The position numbers were made by a program, and so were the translations under genes. From contig NC_014248.1 of assembly GCF_000196515.1 (NCBI RefSeq), positions 4,220,001 through 4,284,000 on the forward strand: a DNA stretch of 64,000 nt, in the 5' to 3' direction. Shown one piece after another: positions 1 through 8,270 of this stretch; the first letter of the stretch is position 1; each line of letters begins with the position of its first letter. The notes under the pieces were generated by a model. That model ran no database searches. It was not told the origin of the DNA and saw nothing but the letters and a program-made list of their open reading frames with translations. Source of the stretch: 'Nostoc azollae' 0708. Lineage in GTDB: Bacteria > Cyanobacteriota > Cyanobacteriia > Cyanobacteriales > Nostocaceae.

Positions 1-411
1 GACCCTAACTTAATCAAGCATTTTCCTGTATCAATTCCTCCTAATGCCAAAGCTGTGCATCTAGCTTACTCAAAAGGTCTCATTCAAGGAAGTAGTTTTT
101 TCAAATCCGTTTTCAACAGCCTCGAGAAAAGATTGAGAAATTACTTTTACAGTACAGTAAAAGTGCTTTGTCTTAATATCAAAGAGGTGATACAAACGAC
201 CATAGTAACCAACCTAATGGTGTACCGACAACCTTTTCTTACACGAGTAGTTTGGGTAATGAAGTTTTTCCCAAGACTTATCAAATAAATATTGGTATTA
301 AAAGCACAGTATTAAGGTAAAGCAGGGTTTAAATGGAATCATGGTCATAGTTATGGAGTAGCTATTGATAGTACAGCATCAGAAATTGTTTATTGGGTAG
401 AGAAGTGGTAA
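1..411 (+). pseudogene. Unrecognised broken gene, 5' end outside the window
   Basis: Frame 1 is open from the first base and reads protein-like sequence (DPNLIKHFPVSIPPNAKAVH) until about position 180. Similar quality sequence then continues in other frames (GVPTTFSYTSSLGNEVFP near 222, then WNHGHSYGVAIDSTASEIV near 334-390, ending in a stop near 409). That pattern suggests one gene with at least two frameshifts. I do not recognise the family and assign no function. It could also be two unrelated short fragments. Confidence 0.3.
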
Positions 412-776
412 TTCAACTCATAATGCCTAATTAAGGTTCAATTTAATTTTGGTTGCTCAGTTGTAATCTGTCGCCAGATTTTGGAGAATGAGGGTGAGAA
501 GAAATATTATTCGTGTAATGGGGCTTGGAGAAACAGCCACAGCGGATGATTTGTAAAACTGTTATGAAATAGGAAAATGTTTCTATTGTGAATGATGGCG
601 AAGAAGCGATCACAGTTGCCAAGACAATGTTAAACCAAAATACACTTATACCTACTTAGATCAATTCAGCTATCAAAATCGTTACAGTTCATTACGAATT
701 AAGAGGCCGAGTAAAACAAACATGATAGCGTTTAATCATGTCATACAACCACACAAAATCTAGCAAGGAGAACTCA
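412..776. other. Intergenic, no supported gene
   Basis: No frame gives convincing coding sequence. A short stretch near 579-630 (VSIVNDGEEAITVAKTML in one frame) is faintly reminiscent of a response-regulator receiver remnant, but it is too short to call. Confidence 0.3.
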
Positions 777-983
777 GTGACAATGGAATCAAATGTATTA
801 ACGGGCGCAGTTGTAGAAAACCAAGACATCAGTGAATACGTGGCACATCTACAATTGCACATGACACTCCAAGCTCGCAACTTGGTTCCAACACTAAAAC
901 AGATACAAGAAGACAGTCGCCAGCAGTTACTTCATCAAACCCAAGCCAACTTTGAAAAGCTGGTTTCTCGACAAGTTTTGTAG
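777..983 (+). CDS. Small hypothetical protein, 68 aa
   Basis: A good ribosome binding site (AAGGAG, 765-770) sits 6 bases before a GTG at 777 and 12 bases before an in-frame ATG at 783. I chose the GTG for spacing; an upstream ATG at 738 has no such site. The product is hydrophilic and probably helical (QARNLVPTLKQIQEDSRQQ), with no Cys, no signal peptide and no membrane segment. It is followed 50 bp later by a strong hairpin, so it is probably a short monocistronic unit. I do not recognise the family. The RBS plus terminator argue that it is real. Confidence 0.6.
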   Translation: MTMESNVLTGAVVENQDISEYVAHLQLHMTLQARNLVPTLKQIQEDSRQQLLHQTQANFEKLVSRQVL

Positions 984-1032
984 AAACAACAGGTACTATG
1001 CAGAATTTTAACTGAATTATCATATAATATAA

Positions 1033-1087
1033 GCAGATATATTTGTGATTAGTGGACCGGTGTAATCACAAATATATCTGCCTTTTA
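1033..1087 (+). terminator. Rho-independent terminator-like hairpin
   Basis: A perfect 19-bp inverted repeat (GCAGATATATTTGTGATTA at 1033-1051 and its complement at 1063-1081) encloses an 11-base loop and is followed by a T-rich tract (CTTTTATACTTTTT). It lies just after the small ORF at 777-983. The stem is unusually long and perfect for a terminator, so it could also be a palindromic repeat. Confidence 0.7.
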
Positions 1088-1219
1088 TACTTTTTGCGGT
1101 ATTAGTTACGAAGATCAATCTTTTGGAGCAATAGCTTAAGACCAAAAAGCCGTTAATATTATTCCAGCAGTATCTCACCCTTGGCAATTAGTAAAGGCTA
1201 AATGGCGGCTTGAATCAAA

Positions 1220-2452
1220 ATGAATTCACTACTTCCTCGAAATCTCAGCCTCGTAATTCGCCCAGTCCAATACCGGGATCTGGACGGCATTGAGCGCCTA
1301 ACTCAAGATTCATTTCCAGCCGTATCTCCCCAGGGAAGCTTCTTTACGATGCAATGGCTGCGTCATTGGTTTGGGCTACTCAAATTTTTAAGTTGGTTTC
1401 CTAACCCGTTACAATATCGTTTCTGTGGTTATGTAGCAGAGCAAGGGCGGATACTACTTGGGATGATTCAAGTATCACCGTTTAACCGCACTCGTAGCAC
1501 TTGGCGAATTGACAGGGTGATGTTAGGCCGGGCTGCTGATAAGCAAGGTGTAGGCTCACAATTGCTCCGCCATTGTTTTGAATCAATTTTAGAAGCTCGT
1601 ACCTGGCTACTAGAAGTTAATGTCAATGATAAAGATGCTTTGGCACTTTATCGGCAAAATGGATTTCAGCGGTTGGCAGAAATGACATACTGGGAAATTA
1701 CCCCAGAGTTACTGGTTGAATTAGCAAAAGCAGAACCAGATTTACCCAACCTTTTACCAGTCAGTAATGCGGATGCTCCATTGCTGTATCAACTAGATAC
1801 AGCATCAATGCCGCCTTTGGTACGTCAGGTATTTGACCGCCACACCCATGATTTCAAAACCAGTTTATTTGGTGTTCTTTCTGATGCGGTGAAACAGTGG
1901 CTGACTAAAACTGAAGTCGTTAGCGGCTATGTGTTTGAACCCCAGCGTAAAGCCGCTATTGGATATTTTCAGGTGCAACTTGATCGTAAAGGTGAAAATC
2001 CTCATGTAGCAACTCTGACTGTTCACCCTGCCTATACTTGGTTGTATCCAGAATTGTTGTCTCAACTAGCTCGCATAGGTGAAGATTTTCCCCAACAAGG
2101 TTTACAACTAGCTTCCTCTGATTATCAGCCGGAGCGTGAAGAGTATTTAGAAGGAATTGGGGCCAAGCGTATTGAACATACCCTGATTATGTCGCGCTCT
2201 GTTTGGCATAAAATCCGGGAATCAAAATTGGTATCCTTGGAAGGGATTCAGTGGCCGGAAGTGCTGCAAGGACTACAACCAGCACGCAAACCTATTCCTG
2301 GTGGAATGTCATGGGTTCCTAAACAACAGCAGCCCAAGTCAGACCGACCGGTGCCAAATAAATCAGAAATTGTCGCTTTTGGCAACCAATACTCGAAGAT
2401 AGACGCATCTCGTCATTGTGAAGAAGCTGATGCCAAAGAGGAGAACAATTAG
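1220..2452 (+). CDS. GNAT family N-acetyltransferase, 410 aa
   Basis: The N-terminal half matches the GNAT acetyltransferase fold: an Arg-rich opening strand (LVIRPVQYRDLDGIERL), then the acetyl-CoA pyrophosphate loop with a Q/R-x-x-G-x-G type signature (KQGVGSQLL, about residues 110-118), then LYRQNGFQRL typical of the last GNAT strand and helix. The C-terminal half (about 175-330) resembles a second, degenerate GNAT-like domain, followed by a Pro/Gln-rich tail. The substrate is unknown. The stop codon is one base before the ruvX GTG start, and the ruvX ribosome binding site lies inside this gene, so the two are probably translationally coupled. No lesion is visible. Confidence 0.85.
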   Translation: MNSLLPRNLSLVIRPVQYRDLDGIERLTQDSFPAVSPQGSFFTMQWLRHWFGLLKFLSWFPNPLQYRFCGYVAEQGRILLGMIQVSPFNRTRSTWRIDRVMLGRAADKQGVGSQLLRHCFESILEARTWLLEVNVNDKDALALYRQNGFQRLAEMTYWEITPELLVELAKAEPDLPNLLPVSNADAPLLYQLDTASMPPLVRQVFDRHTHDFKTSLFGVLSDAVKQWLTKTEVVSGYVFEPQRKAAIGYFQVQLDRKGENPHVATLTVHPAYTWLYPELLSQLARIGEDFPQQGLQLASSDYQPEREEYLEGIGAKRIEHTLIMSRSVWHKIRESKLVSLEGIQWPEVLQGLQPARKPIPGGMSWVPKQQQPKSDRPVPNKSEIVAFGNQYSKIDASRHCEEADAKEENN

Positions 2453-2453
2453 C

Positions 2454-2930
2454 GTGATCCCTCAGCAGAAGTTAAAGTCCTTTATATCAGCCTTGGGAGT
2501 AGATGTTGGTAGCAAACGTATTGGTCTGGCTGGGTGCGATGGTACTGGTTTAATTGCCACAGGTCTTACAACTATTGATCGTAAATCCTTTGAAGAGGAT
2601 GTGGAGCAAATACAACAAATCGTGAATGCTCGCCGGGTGCAAGTTCTGGTTGTTGGTTTACCTTATGCAATGGATGGCTCTTTAGGTTTTCAAGCCCGTC
2701 ACGTCCAAAAATTTACCCACAGGTTGGCTCAAGCTCTGAAACTGCCTGTGGAATATGTGGATGAGCGATTAACTTCTTACCAAGCAGAACAACTGCTGAT
2801 TGCAGAAAATCGCTCTCCTTCACGTCATAAGGGACTGATTGACCGTAAAGCAGCAGCCTTGATTTTGCAACAGTGGTTAGATGCTAGAGGTAGCACCTCC
2901 AATAGATCAGTAGCATTTGTCGATGATTGA
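2454..2930 (+). CDS. ruvX: Putative pre-16S rRNA nuclease / Holliday junction resolvase RuvX (YqgF), 158 aa
   Basis: This is an RNase H-fold YqgF/RuvX protein. Family signatures are present: the first acidic strand (LGVDVGSKRIGLA), the second motif with Glu (VEYVDERLTSYQAEQ) and the C-terminal Asp (IDRKAAALILQQWLD). The family trims 16S rRNA precursor 5' ends in E. coli, and Holliday-junction activity has also been reported for members. The ORF is open further upstream (2418), but a GTG at 2454 has an AGAGGAG site 8-14 bases before it and gives the normal family length, so I prefer it. It follows the GNAT gene with a one-base gap. Confidence 0.9.
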   Translation: MIPQQKLKSFISALGVDVGSKRIGLAGCDGTGLIATGLTTIDRKSFEEDVEQIQQIVNARRVQVLVVGLPYAMDGSLGFQARHVQKFTHRLAQALKLPVEYVDERLTSYQAEQLLIAENRSPSRHKGLIDRKAAALILQQWLDARGSTSNRSVAFVDD

Positions 2931-3050
2931 TACCTTTTAACATGGTGTTTTAACATGGTATTGTGAAAACTATTACTCAACTGTATATCCAAATTTTGGC
3001 TTGACATTGACTGCCATTAAACAGTTCAATAAATTCCATAGTTAGGGATA

Positions 3051-3647
3051 TTGATAAATTTACATAATGTGACTATGTATTCCTCTGAATTTTCTGAAGA
3101 AAATGATCGCGCTGATGCTACTTCTATCACTTTGACAGATGAAAAAGGGCGATCGCTCGAATGTTATGTTGAGCATTCCCTCTCAGTAGATGATCAAGAA
3201 TATGTTTTACTTCTGCCTATAGACTCACCTATAGAAATCTTTGCTTGGCAAGATGAAGGTGAGGAAGAAGAAGCTGTATTGGTGGAAGATGATGAAACAA
3301 TTGATAGGATTTTTAGCACCGCTCAAGCAGTTCTCTCCGAGCAGAATTTAATCATTAAAAATACTGCCTATGCTTTAACTGTAGTAGGTGAGTTACCACC
3401 GGAGGAAGAGTCAGAAATTTTCACCTTAGAAATCGAAGATGAAGAAGCAGAGTTAGAACCAGAGCAACTACAACTACTGGCCAGTTTTTATCATGATGAC
3501 CAGGAGTATGCAGTTTATACCCCTCTCGATCCGCTGCTATTTTTTGCCCGGATCACTACGACAGGTCAGCCTGAACTGCTCTCTCCTGAAGAGTTTCGCA
3601 AAGTGCAACCGCTGTTAGAAGAACACTTGTTTAATCAAGTTGAATAA
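3051..3647 (+). CDS. DUF3727 domain protein, 198 aa
   Basis: This is a very acidic protein with a DUF1292-like N-terminal part (ITLTDEKGRSLECYVEHSL, then LLPIDSPIEIFAWQDEG) and a C-terminal DUF3727-type part (LASFYHDDQEYAVYTPLDPL, then LLSPEEFRKVQPLLEEHL). This architecture is conserved in cyanobacteria and plastids. Its role is not established. An alternative start at 3075 (MYSSEFSEEN) removes eight residues and may be the real one. A HIP1 site lies within the gene near 3154. It has no signal peptide or membrane segment and reads intact. Confidence 0.8.
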   Translation: MINLHNVTMYSSEFSEENDRADATSITLTDEKGRSLECYVEHSLSVDDQEYVLLLPIDSPIEIFAWQDEGEEEEAVLVEDDETIDRIFSTAQAVLSEQNLIIKNTAYALTVVGELPPEEESEIFTLEIEDEEAELEPEQLQLLASFYHDDQEYAVYTPLDPLLFFARITTTGQPELLSPEEFRKVQPLLEEHLFNQVE

Positions 3648-3824
3648 TCGGAGTTTGAAAATTAAAAACTCAGTAATTAAAAATTAAATTTTTAATTGTG
3701 AAGTTTGAAAATTGAATTCTGAATTTTTCCATTACTAATCTGACTTTTCACTGTATGTGAACTAGGTTGATGAGTAGTGGAATTTTCTCAATCAGATATT
3801 TCCCATACACAATCTAAAATTATT

Positions 3825-4367
3825 ATGACTTGGAACAATATCTTACAGCCTGACTTGATTTTAGAAGGTTCAGTGTTGAACCTGACACCAGATAGCATTC
3901 AACAATATGGGCTGAAAGGGCTGGTGTTGGATGTTGATGACACTTTAGTACCAATAACTGTTAGTGCTGCTTCCCCAGAAATGAAACAATGGGTAGAAGA
4001 AATCCGTACCTATGCTGTATTGTGCCTGGTCAGCAATAATCTGAGTGAATCCAGAATCGGTAGTATTGCCCGTTCTCTGAATTTACCTTATTACTTGGGT
4101 GCGGCTAAACCCTCACGCCGCAAAATTAGAGCAGCTTTGGAACAAATGAATTTACCTGTACATCAAGTGGGTATGGTAGGTGATCGCTTGTTTACTGATG
4201 TTTTAGCTGGTAATCGCTTGGGAATGTTTACTATTTTAGTCGAACCTATTGTTCATGCTGATGCTGTCCTCCGTTCTCACCCTATCCGTAACTTTGAAGT
4301 TTGGGTATCGGAAATACTCGGCGCTTCTATCGCTCCCAAGCAGACAAAAATTAACAAAGATTTATAA
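3825..4367 (+). CDS. YqeG family HAD-IIIA phosphatase, 180 aa
   Basis: A HAD-superfamily hydrolase of the YqeG type. Motif I is LVLDVDDTLVP (nucleophile Asp and general acid Asp), motif II is the Ser in CLVSNN, the Lys of motif III is in GAAKPSRRK, and motif IV is MVGDRLFTDVLAGNRLGM. The short cap-less layout is typical of HAD-IIIA. The reading frame extends upstream to 3777, but the ATG at 3825 (MTWNNILQPDL) matches the normal family start. It is probably a phosphatidylglycerophosphate phosphatase-type or other phosphohydrolase; the substrate is uncertain. A hairpin terminator follows at 4500. Confidence 0.85.
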   Translation: MTWNNILQPDLILEGSVLNLTPDSIQQYGLKGLVLDVDDTLVPITVSAASPEMKQWVEEIRTYAVLCLVSNNLSESRIGSIARSLNLPYYLGAAKPSRRKIRAALEQMNLPVHQVGMVGDRLFTDVLAGNRLGMFTILVEPIVHADAVLRSHPIRNFEVWVSEILGASIAPKQTKINKDL

Positions 4368-4499
4368 ATCAGTAAAAAAGTAAATCTAAAGAAATACCTA
4401 AGAAATTTCAACTTTCTCCAAAAATCTTAGATTATAAGTATTAATAAGATCAGGTCAAGCACATAAAGACCTTAGACAATAATAAATAAATATAAACCT

Positions 4500-4548
4500 G
4501 TACAGCGTCAGCCTTCACTATAGAGGGATTGGCGCTGTACAATTTTTG
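4500..4548 (+). terminator. Rho-independent terminator-like hairpin
   Basis: GTACAGCG (4500-4507) pairs with CGCTGTAC (4533-4540), with further partial pairing inside, followed by AATTTTTG. It is placed after the YqeG-like gene and before the proB repeat. Confidence 0.6.
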
Positions 4549-4623
4549 AGGTATTTAACCAAGTTGCAAGTCATCTAGTTGAGGCTGGTAATGGGTAATG
4601 GGTAATTGGTGAGTAACCGACTA

Positions 4624-4689
4624 ATGCCCCATGCCCCATGTCCCATGCCCCATGTCCCATGCCCCATGCCCCATGTCCCATGCCCCATG
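4624..4689. repeat. Heptameric tandem repeat (CCCCATG/TCCCATG) overlapping the proB start
   Basis: Ten ATGs occur at exact 7-base intervals (4624, 4631, 4638 and so on to 4687) in units CCCCATG or TCCCATG. Because 7 is not a multiple of 3, every third ATG is in frame with proB (4624, 4645, 4666, 4687). Short tandemly repeated heptamers of this type are a known feature of heterocystous cyanobacteria. A second heptamer (GGTAATG) lies just upstream at about 4588-4610. Confidence 0.9.
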
Positions 4690-5796
4690 ACTAAAACAAT
4701 AGTTGTTAAAATTGGTACTTCTAGCCTTACTCAACGAGAAACTGGACAACTAGCCCTTTCCACCATTGCTACCTTAACGGAAACCCTGTGCAATTTAAGA
4801 CTCCAGGGTCATCGCGTAATTTTGGTTTCTTCCGGTGCTGTGGGTGTGGGTTGTGCGTGTTTAGGTTTAACAGAACGTCCCAAAGTGATCGCTCTCAAAC
4901 AAGCGGTAGCAGCTGTTGGACAAGGTAGGCTAATACGTATCTATGATGATTTATTTACTACTTTACAACAACCTATAGCCCAAGTATTATTAACACGCGC
5001 TGATTTGGTACAACGTAGCCGCTATCTAAATGCTTACAATACTTTTCAGGAATTGCTACGACTAGGAGTAATTCCGGTAGTGAATGAAAATGATACTGTG
5101 GCTGTAGAGGAATTGAAATTTGGTGATAACGACACCCTTTCTGCTTTAGTTGCCAGTTTAGTGGAAGCGGATTGGTTATTTTTACTGACAGACGTTGAGA
5201 AATTATATTCTGCTGATCCTCGTTCTGTACCTGATGCCCGTCCTATCAGTTTGGTAAGTAATATGAGGGAATTGGCAGATTTGCAAATTCAAACCGGGGG
5301 ACAGGGTTCTCAGTGGGGTACTGGTGGAATGGTAACAAAAATATCTGCTGCCAGAATTGCGATCGCAGCGGGTGTGCGAACTATAATTACTCAAGGGCGT
5401 TTTCCTCACAATATTGAGAAAATTATCCAAGGGGAAGCTATAGGAACGCATTTTGAACCGCAACCAGAACCAACCTCAGCTAGAAAACGCTGGATAGCTT
5501 ATGGTTTAGTACCGATGGGTAAATTATATTTAGATGATGGGGCTATTAATGCTATTTCCCAAGCAGGAAAATCTCTGTTGGCTGCGGGAATTAAAGCTGT
5601 ACAAGGGGAATTTGACCATCAGGAAGCGGTACAATTGTGCGATGGCACAGGTAATGAAATTGCCAGAGGTTTGGTGAATTATAACAGTGAAGAATTACAA
5701 AAAATTTGTGGTTGTCATTCACGGGACATTGCGGGAATTTTGGGTTATGCAGGTGCGGAAACTGTAATTCATCGGGATAATTTGGTGTTGATTTAG
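4687..5796 (+). CDS. proB: Glutamate 5-kinase ProB, 369 aa
   Basis: Catalyses ATP-dependent phosphorylation of L-glutamate, the first step of proline synthesis. The amino-acid kinase domain shows [35 protein letters not shown] and the nucleotide-binding [14 protein letters not shown]. The C-terminal region (from about residue 270) is a PUA domain, so this is the long, proline-regulated bacterial form. I place the start at 4687, the last ATG of the heptamer repeat, which gives the expected ~370 aa. Earlier in-frame ATGs would add a low-complexity MPHAPCP-type tail. No clear Shine-Dalgarno sequence is visible because the repeat occupies that space. Confidence 0.93.
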   Translation: MTKTIVVKIGTSSLTQRETGQLALSTIATLTETLCNLRLQGHRVILVSSGAVGVGCACLGLTERPKVIALKQAVAAVGQGRLIRIYDDLFTTLQQPIAQVLLTRADLVQRSRYLNAYNTFQELLRLGVIPVVNENDTVAVEELKFGDNDTLSALVASLVEADWLFLLTDVEKLYSADPRSVPDARPISLVSNMRELADLQIQTGGQGSQWGTGGMVTKISAARIAIAAGVRTIITQGRFPHNIEKIIQGEAIGTHFEPQPEPTSARKRWIAYGLVPMGKLYLDDGAINAISQAGKSLLAAGIKAVQGEFDHQEAVQLCDGTGNEIARGLVNYNSEELQKICGCHSRDIAGILGYAGAETVIHRDNLVLI

Positions 5797-5853
5797 GAGT
5801 GTTTTTAACGCAGAGGAACGCGGAGGTTCAAGGAGTTTTTTGGAGGAGAGGTT

Positions 5854-6171
5854 ATGGTTCAAGCTTTAGAAGGTTCTTTGAGTTTACCAGAGGAGGAACA
5901 ACGTTTCTAGCGTCGTGGAGTTAGTTGGGAAAGATTTCAAGCAATTCAAAGGGGTTTTGAGCATTTACCAGGAGTGCATTTATTTTATTGTGAGGGAGTT
6001 TTAGAAATTGTAGGTATCGGTAAAGCGCATGGATTTATAACTTCTTTAATAGGTTTGTTACTGGGACAGTATTTTCTAGAAAAAGAAATTGAATTTTTTC
6101 CAAGTAGTAGTTTTAATCAAGTTATTCCGGGTGTAGTCGATTATCAAGCAGATTTGTCTTATTGTCTATGA
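5854..6171 (+). pseudogene. Uma2 family (DUF820) endonuclease-like gene, broken
   Basis: Starts with a good AGGAG site and ATG (MVQALEGSLSLPEEEQRF), then an in-frame TAG at 5908-5910, then continues in the same frame with Uma2-like sequence (GVSWERFQAI, LPGVHLFYCEGVLEIV, GKAHGFITSLIGLL). Uma2 proteins are about 190 aa; this one stops near residue 105 and loses the catalytic PD-(D/E)xK C-terminal half. These small proteins are heavily duplicated in cyanobacteria. It is truncated directly against the next remnant. Confidence 0.65.
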
Positions 6172-6510
6172 AGTTTTACAAAAAATAAAAGACAGACGAG
6201 GGATGTATATTGGTAAGCTTTCTATTACTATTTTACGCCATTTTTTAGTCTGATATTCAGTTTGCACGGAGTGAGTTAGATTTGAAATTAACTAAAGAAG
6301 ATACCGATTTTTACGAAAATCTTCAGCCTTGGATACAAAGACATTTTGATGTAAGAACTTCCAATTCTTGGGCGAATATTATTCTGCTATTTACCCGTGA
6401 TGACAAGGATGCTCTTAATGGTTTTTCAGGTTACTGGATGAGTGTAAGCAGCGTGATAAAAGTCTAGATACAGAATCTAAGAAGAACTCCATACATATAG
6501 ATATATCATG
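6165..6510 (+). pseudogene. Small hypothetical protein, frameshifted
   Basis: Protein-like sequence runs through three frames: YEVLQKIKDRRGMYIGKL, then FARSELDLKLTKEDTDFYEN with LQPWIQRHFDVRTSNSWANI, then FFRLLDECKQRDKSLDTES ending at 6510. The 'PGMYIGK-S' type opening occurs in a family of small bacterial proteins of unknown or immunity-like function. Two frameshifts (near 6250 and 6425) and a missing start make it non-functional. Family assignment is tentative. Confidence 0.4.
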
Positions 6511-6563
6511 AAAAAATAATATCAAAATTATGAAAAGGCTGCTGCCTTCTGCTCATATTAATA

Positions 6564-6608
6564 TGAGGCTCTGCCTCATCAACTCTATTCCCTGTCAGAG
6601 ACAGGGAA
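6564..6608. terminator. Paired hairpins between converging genes
   Basis: TGAGGC-TCT-GCCTCA (6564-6578) and TTCCCTGTC-AGA-GACAGGGAA (6588-6608) are both perfect short-loop hairpins just after the end of the minus-strand lysyl-tRNA synthetase gene. They probably terminate or stabilise that transcript. Neither has a clear T-run, so they may be dispersed repeats. Confidence 0.45.
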
Positions 6609-6615
6609 CAAGTAA

Positions 6616-8199
6616 TTAAACTTCCACTTTTTCCTTAGATTGATTCAAAGCTACAACATCCTGCAACCTGGAAATCACAAAAGACTTCTCTAGATAAGAA
6701 AACAAACCGCCGGCTTTTGGACCACGTTCCTTATTTAAAAACGATAGATACAAAGCCTTAAACGCAGTCGCTTGTTGAACTTGTAATTCCTTGGTAGTTG
6801 AGAAAATCAAACTTTGCAATTCCTCTGCTTCCCAGTTAGAAATATTCTGCAAATTTTCTGCCAACTTATGCAAATAATTAACCTGTTCTTCAGTTAAATC
6901 ATTTGATCTTTCTGGTACTTGTTCCAGATAGAGAACTAACTTTTCTTCTTCATCAGCGTAATCTTGCAACCATTGTTGAGCCGCAGCTATTCTTTGATTG
7001 ACAATTTGCTGATCATACTCAGTTAAAGGTTGTTGGCTACGTTGTACAACTTCTTCTTGAATATTCAAGCGGGGAACTTGCAACAGAGAAATCAGCGTAC
7101 TAAAATCAAATGGTTGGAAGGTTTGAATGTCATCACCTAATTGCGCGTAAAATAACGGCATTAGTTCTTCAGTTAATTCAGGGGAATTAGAATACTTGTT
7201 AATCAAAGTATCGTAGTCTCTGAATAAACGAGTGATGGTTTCATAATTCGGGACAAAATTAATTACTGTTCTCGGCTGAGTTCGCAACATTAAAAAGCGC
7301 AGTAATTCAGGAGGAAGCAAAGCTGCAATTTCCTTTGCACTCGAACCAACACCCTTAGAAGAACTCATTTTCGTGCCATTGACGAGAATAAATTCATAAG
7401 GAGAATGGAATGGTGGTTGTTTTTGTAAAACCTTCCGAGAAATAGCATTGGCAACATCTCTAGAACCACCTTTTTGAGAGTGGTCTTTACCTGCCATTTC
7501 AATAGTTACACCTACAACATCCCACTTAGCCACCCATTCAACTTTCCAAGGTAATTTACCATTACCATTAAAAGGAGAAACCCAACCAGAATGACCACAA
7601 CCTTTTGTATAGTTGGTTGCATCTGGGTTACAGGTGTAAAAAACTTCTGATCCGTTGTAATCTGTAGTTACAGTTGTGGCAATTTTGCCGCAATTTTCAC
7701 AAACAACTTGAAAAGGATACCAGTTATTGGGGCGGTCTGCTTTACTAACCTCTTTGTATACTTCTCGGACTAGGTGGGCATTTTTTAAGAAAGTGTCGAT
7801 ATGGGAATTGAGTTTTCCAGAACGATATAAATCACGTAAAAAATAAGTTTCTGGTTTAATTCCTAAATACTCAAAAACTTCAAAAAATTCGCCGATGAAA
7901 TATTTAGCGTAATCACTTGCACCTTCTGCTGGAGAAGGAACATTACATATGGGAAAACCCAAATAAGGAGCAAATGTTTCTTGCTCAAGGTATTTGGGAA
8001 CTGTATCTAGTGCGTCATAGTCATCCACACCGTACAAGAATTTCACGGGCTTACGTGCGTGTTTCAAGGCACGGTAAATAACGTCATGGATAACCACACC
8101 CCGCAATGACCCGACGTGGACTCTACCTGATGGAGTCTTGGAATCATTAACTACCTGGTAGCCTTGTGCATCAGCAGCGATTTTATCAGCCCAAAACAT
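6616..8199 (-). CDS. lysS: Lysyl-tRNA synthetase, class I (LysRS1), 527 aa
   Basis: Charges tRNA-Lys with lysine using the class I Rossmann-fold architecture instead of the class II enzyme found in most bacteria. The HIGH-type signature is PSGRVHVGSLRG (residues about 23-34) and the KMSKS loop is KMSSSKG (about 277-283). A Cys cluster for zinc (CENCG, then CNPD with KGCGHSG) lies between. The C-terminal half is the helical anticodon-binding region. Length fits LysRS1 (500-550 aa) and no lesion is visible. The start codon is preceded by intergenic DNA shared with the MBL gene upstream. Whether the genome also has class II LysRS cannot be judged here. Confidence 0.9.
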   Translation of the reverse strand: MFWADKIAADAQGYQVVNDSKTPSGRVHVGSLRGVVIHDVIYRALKHARKPVKFLYGVDDYDALDTVPKYLEQETFAPYLGFPICNVPSPAEGASDYAKYFIGEFFEVFEYLGIKPETYFLRDLYRSGKLNSHIDTFLKNAHLVREVYKEVSKADRPNNWYPFQVVCENCGKIATTVTTDYNGSEVFYTCNPDATNYTKGCGHSGWVSPFNGNGKLPWKVEWVAKWDVVGVTIEMAGKDHSQKGGSRDVANAISRKVLQKQPPFHSPYEFILVNGTKMSSSKGVGSSAKEIAALLPPELLRFLMLRTQPRTVINFVPNYETITRLFRDYDTLINKYSNSPELTEELMPLFYAQLGDDIQTFQPFDFSTLISLLQVPRLNIQEEVVQRSQQPLTEYDQQIVNQRIAAAQQWLQDYADEEEKLVLYLEQVPERSNDLTEEQVNYLHKLAENLQNISNWEAEELQSLIFSTTKELQVQQATAFKALYLSFLNKERGPKAGGLFSYLEKSFVISRLQDVVALNQSKEKVEV

Positions 8200-8270
8200 T
8201 TGCCATATTATCTTTTCACAATCCCTCTATTCTACCTCTATGATTCATCATCGGTGATGAGTTACATCAG

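Noticed and set aside
4606-4686. N-terminal extension of ProB encoded by the heptamer repeat
   Set aside because: It encodes low-complexity [14 protein letters not shown] sequence absent from ProB proteins. The start at 4687 gives the family length.
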